From contig NW_015438366.1 in the NCBI RefSeq assembly GCF_001293395.1, positions 456,721 through 520,720 of the forward strand: 64,000 bases of DNA, in the 5' to 3' direction. This stretch comes from Leptomonas pyrrhocoris. Lineage: Eukaryota > Euglenozoa > Kinetoplastea > Trypanosomatida > Trypanosomatidae. The position numbers and the translations under genes were made by a program. This document shows positions 1-8,301 of the stretch, in pieces; position 1 is the stretch's first letter, and each line of letters begins with the position of its first letter. The notes beneath the pieces were generated by a model, which did no database searches, was not told where the DNA came from, and saw only the letters and a list, made by a program, of their open reading frames with translations.

Positions 1-891
1 TCCCGGGCAGCTCAGACGAGGAAAATACGAAACCCCCGCTGAAGAGGCAGAGGAGGCGGAGGCCATGGCTGCCTCCACGCGCTGCAGCACCGTCTGGTAC
101 ATTGTTTCTTGATGGACGCTGCTACTGTGATTGCCGGTTGTAGAATCGGTCTGCGATCCGAAAATCGCCTCCATCTCCGCCTCTGTCACCGGCACGTAAA
201 TGCACCCTTTCAACTCTAGCGAGACGGGCGCCAAGGCTGCTCGGGCGTCCTTCACACAAGCCAGCAGTCGTTGCACTGTCTGCTGCTGCTCAGCAGACAA
301 GTGCGCCGCCGCGTCTTCCTCGTCGATGCGGGGGCGCTTGCGCACAGTGCGCTGTACAGCGGACTTGTGCAACTTCAGGCAGGCGATGCCAAAGTGGCAG
401 TCCTCGCCGGCAAGGGTGCGCGGGCACCACTTGGCCAACGCACGTCCGCGGTACACCAACTCCAGCCCTCGCGTGTCCGCCAGATCGACCTTGCGCACCT
501 CCGTCCCCTCAACGTTCAGGTACGGGTTGTACACTGGCTCCGGCGGGCGAGGCTTCTCCCGCTCAAGGATGCGGAGTCGCAGCGGGCGAAACCTCTGCCC
601 TGGCTGCTCCGGTGTGATGTCCGCCTTGCACGCCGCCAGCGCCTCCCCTTCGGACGCGTAGAGGGCCAAGGCGTACCCTTTGGTTTCAAGGTGCATCACG
701 AGCATCACCCCGGTGGAGTACTCAACGAGAAGGCGGCGCAGCCTCTCATAGCGCAGGTCAAACTTCGAGGCCGTCAGCGCCTGCTTGGTGCTCCCATCCG
801 CGCCGCCGCCGCCGCCTTCCTTTCCCTCGCTCTTGTAGATGGGCTGAAGGAGGAAGTCGGGGATGTCGCTAATGAAAACGAAGGAGCGCAT
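1..891 (-). CDS. CCCH zinc-finger protein, probable CDC123/D123-domain protein (3' end outside window)
   Basis: The reading frame opens with ATG at 891 and runs without a stop to base 1, giving 297 residues of a longer protein. Residues 156-175 carry a textbook CCCH finger (C156-x8-C165-x5-C171-x3-H175), a typical RNA-binding module in trypanosomatid post-transcriptional regulators. Residues 262-297 form a helix followed by GVSYFPRLSCPG. This resembles the entry into the CDC123/D123 domain (family motif VFPKLNWSAPKDA), whose members help assemble eIF2. The N-terminal 150 residues are not recognised. The start is supported by a pyrimidine tract ending in AG just upstream; a second tract and AG lie about 80 bases further up. 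The CCCH finger is seen directly. The D123 assignment is inference because most of that domain lies outside the window. Confidence 0.7.
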   Translation of the reverse strand, partial: MRSFVFISDIPDFLLQPIYKSEGKEGGGGGADGSTKQALTASKFDLRYERLRRLLVEYSTGVMLVMHLETKGYALALYASEGEALAACKADITPEQPGQRFRPLRLRILEREKPRPPEPVYNPYLNVEGTEVRKVDLADTRGLELVYRGRALAKWCPRTLAGEDCHFGIACLKLHKSAVQRTVRKRPRIDEEDAAAHLSAEQQQTVQRLLACVKDARAALAPVSLELKGCIYVPVTEAEMEAIFGSQTDSTTGNHSSSVHQETMYQTVLQRVEAAMASASSASSAGVSYFPRLSCPG

Positions 892-1506
892 CCTACAAAA
901 GCAGAGCAGGAAGCAGGGAGGCAGTTTCTTTTTTTTTAATCCACAGGAAGGACGATCTCTCCTGCGCGCTCCTCAACAACGGTAAGGATGGAAAAAGGGC
1001 GGAACAGGGGAGAGAAATTCTTTTTTAAAAGGTAGTGGCACCTTGTTCGAGGTGCACGGTACGCTCGGCCCCCCGTTGTGTTCTACGTGTGAAACTGCGG
1101 CAGAGAGACGCGGAAGAAACTGACAAAAACAACGCAAAAGAAGACAGGAAAGGAGGGGGAGAGAGAGACGCGTGAGCGGAGAGACGACATTGGGTTTCAC
1201 GTGCGTGGAGAAAAAAGGCATGAAAAGAAGCCGCAGAGGCGTGTGCGTTGCGGCACTCGCAAAGCAGGAGGGAGAAAAAAAATGTCAGCGCTACATGCCT
1301 CTCATCATCTCATATGTGGTGCACCATCTGTGTAAAGGGATATTATTTAAAACACAATGCTGTCGTATTGAAGCATTTTCCTTATCGGAATAAAGCGCAC
1401 GAGCAAGAATGGGTTGTCTGTGGCACCCAACACCAAGATTAAATTTAGAGGATATACGATAGGTAAACCGCTTTCGCGGCAGACAACGTCAACGTTTTCT
1501 TCTTTC
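892..1506. other. Spacer between the PPR-like gene and the CCCH/D123 gene
   Basis: This holds the 3' UTR of the PPR-like gene and the 5' UTR of the CCCH gene. Two sense-strand pyrimidine tracts followed by AG lie within about 120 bases of the ATG at 891. No further gene is seen. Confidence 0.6.
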
Positions 1507-4500
1507 TTACTCTCTCTTATGAGGAGAACAGGTGGTGGAAGGAGCGGTTTCGGTACACGGTACCGTCACCGGTGGTGATGGCACACCTTGTTCAGACCGG
1601 CTGTGACGAAGCTGCGTCTCGGTACACGAGGCACGCGACACGAACACCTCGTCAACTTCAGGAGAGTCGTACAAGGCAACACCGCCATCGTCCTCACTAC
1701 TTTTGCGGTGGCTGCCGGCAGATGACGCATCCCGCACGTGGCGCTGCACAAACAGAATGTGTTCCAGCACGGCACCGCTCAGCTTAAACAAGTCCTCCAG
1801 CGCGGACGCAATTGTGCCGACGAGCAGCGCCGTCTTGCGGTACTCTGCACTGGCGGCCTCGCTGGCGATTATGGCCAGCTCCAGCGACGCATCCAGCGGC
1901 CGCAGTCCGCGGCGGGTGTAGTCGTAGAAGTACTTCACCGCGTCATCCCAGTGTTGGGTGCGGACAAAGGTGAGGAGGATGGTGTGCGCCAGCCGCGGAT
2001 CGCGGGTGCGGCGGTACTGCTGCGCCGCCGCCAAGGCACGCGCCCACACCCCACAGTGCAGGGCGGTGGTCACCGCCAGCTCCACAAGACGAGGCACCGG
2101 CGCGGCTTGCGTCAGCACACTCTGCTGCAGTACCCGAAAGGCTAACGCCCACTGACCGCCCTCCGCACACGCCTGCAGCGCGACAGCGGTGGCCGCCACG
2201 CTCGGGCGGAGGCGCTGAGCCATGTCGAAAAAGTAAAGCAGCGTTACCTGCCACGGCGCACCACCGATGGCCGCGGCGGCCAACACGGCGGTGGACGCGC
2301 CGTAGGGCATGCAGTTCGACGCGACGGCTTTGTCGTAGAGCAGTGTGGCCTCCTCCCAGGCCCCGGCGCGCTGCAACACGCGCAGTGCGTTCGCCACTGC
2401 AGCCTGCTTGTTCTTGGCCACCTCATTCGGGTGCTGCGGGCGGTGTGCACGGCGGGCCTCCGCGACAATGGAAAGCGCAGTAGCCGTGGCCGTCGACACG
2501 ACTGCCGATGGCACTGAACTCGGCGTAGATCCCGCCGCGATACCTTTTCCTTTGATCGCATTGCCTGCAGTGTCCACCATCGCCCGCTCGGGCAGTAGGG
2601 CACGCAACTTCGCGGGGTTATCGGCGCATAAGGCGTGGATCGCCACCTCATGACTGAAGGGCAGCGGCAGCGTGGAGACCGGCAACCACCGCAGGGCGTG
2701 CATCCAAAGGGCGGGTGTGCGGAGCATGGCGTAGCGAACAGTCTGCGCCACGTGCGCCAGTTCAGCGGGCACCGCGCCACCGCTCTCGGCGAAAAAGGAA
2801 AACGCCCTTGAGGCAGTGGCGGCGGAGGAGAGAGAAGACGAATGGAACGGTGGTGAAGAGAGGGCGTGAGGGGCTGCGACTCCCGCGTCCTCTCCAGCAA
2901 CGCGCCTGCTGATGCTGCTGCTGCGACGGCGGCCCTCCCCGTTCATCACCGCAGTCAGTACGCGAAGTTCCTCCGCGCTGGTGGATGGAACGGAAGTGGA
3001 AGACTTCCGGAAACCCACGTCCTGATGGAAAGCTTCTGCAGCTGGTGAAGAACGCGGCGGCGCGTCCGCCGTGTCCGCTTCGTCAGAGGACACACCCGTG
3101 GCATACAGTGACGTATCCCGCCCAGTTGCGTAGCGCATGAAGCACGCAGCGGCCTCGGCCCATTGACCCTGACGGGCCGCCATGGTCAACTGCGCCACCG
3201 CCCGCATCATCGACGTCCGTTCCAGCAGCCCGCGGCAGAGCTGCGCCGCGTAGACCTGCGCACGCCGACACTGACGCACCAACTCCGGCTGCTCCGCCGC
3301 CACGCACTGATGAAAGTACAGTCCGGTGTGCCACAGGCCGTGCTCCAGCGAAGTTTGCAGCACCTCCTCCAGCAACGCGGAAGCCCCACTGCTACTGGAA
3401 TGGGCAGAGCTCTGCACGGCGAGACGGACCAACGGACGGCGCTGGGTGTCGGCGATGTCACGCCAGACGTCTGCGCTGATGAGGAGGCGGACCACGTGCG
3501 GGGCTCCGGCGGCCTGCACCCGCGAGGAGGCGTGCTCGAAGATGCGCAACGCACGGCTCCAGTGGCTTTCCAAAAGAAGCGTGAGGAGGGCTGCATCGGC
3601 GTCCGTGCTCCCATCGGCGGTGGCCGTCGTGTTCGGCGGAGGCGTTGTCATCGTGGCGGCAACGACGGACGGTGGTGCAGGAAAAGAGGAGCATGGAGCC
3701 TCTGTTTCGCCGGCGCTGCGTCTTGTGCTGATGCTCTCGCGAAGGTGTAAACGGCTCTGCAGACGTCGTGTGTTGTGCTGCATCTCGATCAGCCGCTGCG
3801 CCGTCTGCACGGCGGTCTGTGGGAACGTCAGCGGAGACGACAAGGGGGGTAGTTGTGGCGGCAAAGTGTGGTACGGGCGCTTCCGTCTTTCTGGCCGGGT
3901 GGGCGAAGATGCAAACGTAATAGGCACCGGAGCCGAAAGCGCCCGTCGGCGACCCTCACCGTCCTGCGCCACCCGTCGCAGCAGCCACAGCTGACTGCGC
4001 GAGCCGAGCGGGGTGTAGGGCAGCAGCGCCAGACACTGCTCCCACGTAAGGGCACGCCGGAACGGACGCTGCACGAGGGCCCCGACGGCGTAGGCGGACA
4101 AGTACGGGGCGAGGGAGGGCAGTGGCGCCACAAGCCGCTGCGTCGAGGCGAAGCTTTCCGTTAGGGTCGACTCCGCCGCTTGGGCGAGGGCATAGGCCAC
4201 CTCCTCCACAACCTGCTCCGCGGTACGCAGCTCCCTGTCCGTAGAGTCGGTGCTGTGCAACAACGTCGGGCGGAGTGTCGCCGCGATGTTGTGTTCCGCC
4301 GCGCAGGCCTGCAGCGGCGCCGCCACGGTGCGCAGCGCGGTCTCCCAATAACTGCCAACCTGTCGAGTGTACCGTAGGATCTGCAGGAGGTGGAGCATTT
4401 CCTTCGAGACAAGGGAAAGCAAGACGGCGCTGCCGGTGGTGGCGGAGTCAGCAGAGGCAGCAGAGGCGGTAGAAAATGAAGTTGAACGCTCTTGCGAGGT

Positions 4501-7500
4501 ACGATGACTGCTTGACAAAGGCAGCGTGCCTCGTTGGGCAGCGGCAAAGGCAGCGCACAAGCACTCCATGTAACGTGTGCTGTACGGCGCTGCCACTCGG
4601 CGTGCGAGGAGGAGCAACCGCCATCGCGTCTTCTCCTCGACGGCAGTATTACTGAAAGATGAAGAAGAGGATGCGGACATTGGCTCACCTTGTTTCGGCA
4701 CGGAAGAAGGCTGCCTTAGCTGAGGCTGCTGCGGAACCGCATCGTGGAAAGAGGGCATGCACTCCTCTACACCCCAGCTGGTCCAGCGCTGCTCGCGTCG
4801 CCGCTGCGCCGAAACGGCGATGATGAAAGCGCCCGCGCCAGTCGCGCCTTCGCCGGTATTCCACTCCAGTGCCGCAGTGTTGTTTTCCTCTGCCTTTCCA
4901 AGTACATCCAGCAGCTCCGCCGCTTCTCTTTTGTGTCGCATGATCAGCTGGCGGCTAATACTCAGCACCACGTACAAGTCTTCCATGCTGAGCGTTGCCG
5001 CAAAGCCATGGCGCGCGCTCACCTGGAAGCCCATGAGACACAGCGTGGTGCGTACGCGGTGGGGGCAGCTGGCACCAAACCGCCATACCTGAGAAGGCGA
5101 GAGCCACCAACCGACACTGCCGCTGCGGTGTGTCTTCGACCTCTTCGCATCCTTTTCTGCAGTGCCGTAACAGCTGTCGTTGCCGCCATTGGTGCTACTG
5201 CGGTGTTGCGGTAGGCGTTCGCCGATGATGCGACGCAGCAGCATGGCGTACTCGGTGACACTCAACACTCGCTGCGGCATCGCTCCTGCACACACGACTT
5301 CTTCCAAACAAGTCGCTTGGGTGAAGCATGCGGCGGGACCTTCGAAGGTCGAGGCGTCGCCAGGACTTGTAGTGGTGGTGGTGGTCTCGATAGAGGAGAA
5401 AATACGCGCCGCCGTGCCAGGATCTGCATTCGCCGCGGCGAGATGCACAATGAACCGCAGCGGGGGCGCGGGTACCGGGAGAGCAGTGACGTCGCAGGCG
5501 GTAGAGAATCGGCTCGTTGCGTTGACTTTTCTAGGAGACGGAGTCAGGAGATGCGCCGCGGACATCGCCAGGCAGCGCTGGCACAAGTCGAACACTTCGG
5601 CCAGACGTCCATGCTGGGCAAGGATGTACAAGAGCGTGAGAAGTGTTTCAAAAGGCAGCGTGCACAAAGGCTCCCCCGTTGCGTCGGCGTTGTGAAACGG
5701 GGTAGCAGCCTCCGTTCCCCTTTTGGCGTCGTTGCTTGCTTTCGCCGACGCTGTGCCTTCTCCGATCGGTGTGGAAGTGAAGGGCAACTCCAGTGCTTCC
5801 TGCAACGCCACATTCCAGTCATGCATCTGACTCGTTAGCTGCAGCGCCTGCGGCCACGACTCGCACATGCAGCACAGCACATGCCTCATAAAAGCATCCG
5901 TAAAGCACAAGTGATGAAAGCTCGCCCCCACGCGTGCCGTCGACGGATCGGACGCGCGGAAAGTTGTGGAGGAAGTAGCTGCTGAGGTGCTCGTCGCTGC
6001 GTGCCGCTTTTTAAGATTGGATACAACAGAGTCAGGCGCCGCATTCTTTTCATGGCACACGTAGTCGCCCAGTACAGGGGACCGGCGAAGAAGATGGAGT
6101 GCGTCGCACACAGCGTCGACGACGTGGCGCACAATCTGGCCGCGACGCAGCGTCTCCAGATCACATGACTCACATTGCTGACCTTCCTCCCTAGTCTCGC
6201 TGTAAAACGGTAAATCGTGTGAAGCTTCGACAACGCCGGTGTTGCTTGACAGCACGAGTTTCGCCACCATCTGTGCAAACACTCCGGCGAGCTCCAGCAA
6301 GGCGGTGACCGCCGCGATCACGCTCTCGCACACCTCCGGCGAAAGTGGCCCTGCGTGACTGCACCTGCCGCTCGAAGGCGCGTTGATCTTCAAATCAGCC
6401 CACTTCGTAGTCGCCTCGCCTTTGCTAATAACGCGAGCAGCTGTTTGCCGGCCGGCCATCTGCAGTGTCGGTGGCGGACAGGTCCCGTCTGTACGCTGCC
6501 CGTGTCTTGGTGTCCCCAAGTTGACATCGCCATTCGGAGCACGGTTCGCATCGCTGCTCAAAGCACCGCTTTCGCAGCCACCACAGAGGCCGTCTTGTTG
6601 AACAACCTCACGCACGGCGCCCGCGTAGGCGCACACGTGCTCGCCGCACCACGCAAGCAGCGCATCCATTTCGCCCCCCGTCAGCTCCACCGGCTGGGCG
6701 AGACTGCGGTAGACAAACGCGCACCGTTCGGGGTGGTAAAGGTGACGACAGTCGCTACAACTGGAACACGTGGCGACAGCAAGCGCTTCTTCCTCCGCAC
6801 CGCTGCCCTCTTCCCAGCTTACCCGCCGTCCTGCATGTGGCTCCTCCGTCGAGTCGCCCCGTCCCTTTCCCCCGCCTCCTCCATCACCTGCGCTCTGCAG
6901 TTCGCGGTGATAGGCCTCTGAGGTGTGGAGGATGTCCTGTGCCAGCGACAAGGCCAATGCAGCTCGACGCCCCACTGCACTAAGTGAAGAATGGGGTCTC
7001 TCGGCTCCTTCGTTGTTCCTCTCAGAGGGCGTATGGCGCAGTTCGGTGTAGTCATCGGCCAGCATATACGCGAGGCGGCGGCGCAGTGCAAACAGTTTTT
7101 GCTGTTGGCGATAGAGAGAGGAGGTAGTAACGTTGTGTACGCTATGAGAATCCCGCACTGCAGAGCCCCCACTCCGCCGTCTTGCATTTTTCACGTGCTC
7201 CTGGGGAAGGCGGCCCACCATAAAGTCGGCAAGCTGCTGCTCCCGAGAGTCCAAAAAGGCGGCAGCAGCATCAACAGCTTCAGACGTCGACAGTTTTGTT
7301 CGACGACTTTCAACGGCGTCTGCCCTATCGGATGAAGCTTCATCTTCATCGGCACCCCTTGGAGCACGTGTTCGCTGCTGCGCTGCGTGCACCTCGGCGT
7401 TCATAAAATACAACAAGTCGGACGCACACATGTCCTGCCGCACTACGCTATCACGCGAGCGTCCCTCAAGCAAGGCGGCGGCGGCGGGCGCCAGTCGCAC

Positions 7501-7761
7501 CTCCGGCAACGTTGCACTCCGCAGCGGCCGGCGAAGCGCACCGTCCGTGGCTGCCGCATGACAAGACGAGGCGACCCCAAGTCGGTCAGTGGGACCGTGT
7601 GGGTGTGCGACGGCGGAGTTGGGGGGGCCGAGGGCATCGTCGCTGCTGCTCGGCAACGACGTCAGAGAAGGCAGATGGCGTGTCCCGCGAGCAACAGTGC
7701 TGAGCGTGGAGGAGCAGAAGAGAGGGGCGAGGGTGGGGAGGCGATGTCTACCACACCGCAT
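1507..7761 (-). CDS. Very large PPR-like helical repeat protein, probably mitochondrial
   Basis: The chosen ATG at 7761 gives 2084 residues. The open frame extends 54 codons further to 7923, but that extension contains a strong pyrimidine tract and AG (near 7848) that look like the trans-splice acceptor. The first in-frame ATG of the mature mRNA is therefore at 7761. The resulting N-terminus (MRCGRHRLPTLAPLF) is rich in Arg/Ser/Thr with no acidic residues, as in a mitochondrial presequence. The clearest repeats are in the last quarter (roughly residues 1750-1975). They are degenerate 35-residue helix pairs with patterns such as GAWEEATLLYDKAV, GQWALAFRVLQQS, CGVWARALAAAQQ and HWDDAVKYFYDY, typical of pentatricopeptide repeats. 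Weaker units occur earlier. Kinetoplastids have many PPR proteins in mitochondrial RNA processing and mitoribosome assembly. Which process this one serves cannot be told. Long Ser/Ala/Thr-rich linkers separate the helical parts. Confidence 0.75.
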   Translation of the reverse strand: MRCGRHRLPTLAPLFCSSTLSTVARGTRHLPSLTSLPSSSDDALGPPNSAVAHPHGPTDRLGVASSCHAAATDGALRRPLRSATLPEVRLAPAAAALLEGRSRDSVVRQDMCASDLLYFMNAEVHAAQQRTRAPRGADEDEASSDRADAVESRRTKLSTSEAVDAAAAFLDSREQQLADFMVGRLPQEHVKNARRRSGGSAVRDSHSVHNVTTSSLYRQQQKLFALRRRLAYMLADDYTELRHTPSERNNEGAERPHSSLSAVGRRAALALSLAQDILHTSEAYHRELQSAGDGGGGGKGRGDSTEEPHAGRRVSWEEGSGAEEEALAVATCSSCSDCRHLYHPERCAFVYRSLAQPVELTGGEMDALLAWCGEHVCAYAGAVREVVQQDGLCGGCESGALSSDANRAPNGDVNLGTPRHGQRTDGTCPPPTLQMAGRQTAARVISKGEATTKWADLKINAPSSGRCSHAGPLSPEVCESVIAAVTALLELAGVFAQMVAKLVLSSNTGVVEASHDLPFYSETREEGQQCESCDLETLRRGQIVRHVVDAVCDALHLLRRSPVLGDYVCHEKNAAPDSVVSNLKKRHAATSTSAATSSTTFRASDPSTARVGASFHHLCFTDAFMRHVLCCMCESWPQALQLTSQMHDWNVALQEALELPFTSTPIGEGTASAKASNDAKRGTEAATPFHNADATGEPLCTLPFETLLTLLYILAQHGRLAEVFDLCQRCLAMSAAHLLTPSPRKVNATSRFSTACDVTALPVPAPPLRFIVHLAAANADPGTAARIFSSIETTTTTTSPGDASTFEGPAACFTQATCLEEVVCAGAMPQRVLSVTEYAMLLRRIIGERLPQHRSSTNGGNDSCYGTAEKDAKRSKTHRSGSVGWWLSPSQVWRFGASCPHRVRTTLCLMGFQVSARHGFAATLSMEDLYVVLSISRQLIMRHKREAAELLDVLGKAEENNTAALEWNTGEGATGAGAFIIAVSAQRRREQRWTSWGVEECMPSFHDAVPQQPQLRQPSSVPKQGEPMSASSSSSFSNTAVEEKTRWRLLLLARRVAAPYSTRYMECLCAAFAAAQRGTLPLSSSHRTSQERSTSFSTASAASADSATTGSAVLLSLVSKEMLHLLQILRYTRQVGSYWETALRTVAAPLQACAAEHNIAATLRPTLLHSTDSTDRELRTAEQVVEEVAYALAQAAESTLTESFASTQRLVAPLPSLAPYLSAYAVGALVQRPFRRALTWEQCLALLPYTPLGSRSQLWLLRRVAQDGEGRRRALSAPVPITFASSPTRPERRKRPYHTLPPQLPPLSSPLTFPQTAVQTAQRLIEMQHNTRRLQSRLHLRESISTRRSAGETEAPCSSFPAPPSVVAATMTTPPPNTTATADGSTDADAALLTLLLESHWSRALRIFEHASSRVQAAGAPHVVRLLISADVWRDIADTQRRPLVRLAVQSSAHSSSSGASALLEEVLQTSLEHGLWHTGLYFHQCVAAEQPELVRQCRRAQVYAAQLCRGLLERTSMMRAVAQLTMAARQGQWAEAAACFMRYATGRDTSLYATGVSSDEADTADAPPRSSPAAEAFHQDVGFRKSSTSVPSTSAEELRVLTAVMNGEGRRRSSSISRRVAGEDAGVAAPHALSSPPFHSSSLSSAATASRAFSFFAESGGAVPAELAHVAQTVRYAMLRTPALWMHALRWLPVSTLPLPFSHEVAIHALCADNPAKLRALLPERAMVDTAGNAIKGKGIAAGSTPSSVPSAVVSTATATALSIVAEARRAHRPQHPNEVAKNKQAAVANALRVLQRAGAWEEATLLYDKAVASNCMPYGASTAVLAAAAIGGAPWQVTLLYFFDMAQRLRPSVAATAVALQACAEGGQWALAFRVLQQSVLTQAAPVPRLVELAVTTALHCGVWARALAAAQQYRRTRDPRLAHTILLTFVRTQHWDDAVKYFYDYTRRGLRPLDASLELAIIASEAASAEYRKTALLVGTIASALEDLFKLSGAVLEHILFVQRHVRDASSAGSHRKSSEDDGGVALYDSPEVDEVFVSRASCTETQLRHSRSEQGVPSPPVTVPCTETAPSTTCSPHKRE

Positions 7762-7847
7762 GCGATGAAGCGGTTTGCGTGGTTTTTGTTTTTGGATTCT
7801 TGGTGATCGTATGATTCGTGCGTGTGTTGGTTCCTGTAGCACAACCG

Positions 7848-7849
7848 CT
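7848..7849 (-). promoter_or_regulatory. Candidate spliced-leader acceptor AG of the PPR-like gene
   Basis: On the sense strand a long pyrimidine-rich tract (complement of about 7872-7903) is followed by the first AG here, with another AG at 7834-7835. It lies inside the longest open frame, so the upstream 54 codons cannot be in the mature mRNA if this site is used. The leader to the ATG at 7761 would be about 75-85 bases. Confidence 0.6.
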
Positions 7850-8108
7850 AAGTCGGCAGCGCACAATACAATCCAAGAAAGGAAGAGAGGAAAAAAACAA
7901 AGCAGCTGTGTATCAGACATCATCGAGCAGGCACCCGTCTTCTCCTTCTCCTTCTCCTTCTCTCTCGTTAAGCAAACGATTTAGCTGCCCTCTTTAGATG
8001 ATGAGCGACATCGCTTTCCTGGTGTTACTCGTGTTCTTTTGTCTACCACAGAGACGCCCGTGAAACAGTGAGGCGCAATCACCTTTCAACGCCGTCCCCG
8101 CCTCAATC

Positions 8109-8129
8109 ACACACACACACACACACACA
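8109..8129. repeat. (CA)n microsatellite
   Basis: About ten CA units on the plus strand, read as (TG)n in the transcribed sense, just downstream of the Mio-like A stop codon. Confidence 0.9.
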
Positions 8130-8301
8130 TAAAGAGCCTTTTTCCCTTTTTTCTCAATAAGGGTTTGAAGCGAATACACGATAGCTTGCTTTTACCTCGC
8201 TGCAGTAAAGGGCGGAAAGGGAACTTCAAAAAGGTAAGTACCAAATCGCGTTGATATTCGTATACGCACCACACTCTCCCATTCACGCACGGACACAGGA
8301 C

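Larger units (their letters stand above)
7762..8301. other. Spacer between the Mio-like A gene and the PPR-like gene
   Basis: It contains the PPR gene's 5' leader and acceptor, a TTCTCC-type repeat (about 7938-7966) and a CA dinucleotide run (8109-8129). These are the likely 3' UTR of the upstream Mio-like gene. No additional gene is seen. Confidence 0.6.

Noticed and set aside
7762-7923. Signal peptide or membrane anchor at the N-terminus of the PPR-like protein
   Set aside because: The hydrophobic stretch is encoded by the pyrimidine tract of the trans-splice acceptor, so it is probably not translated.
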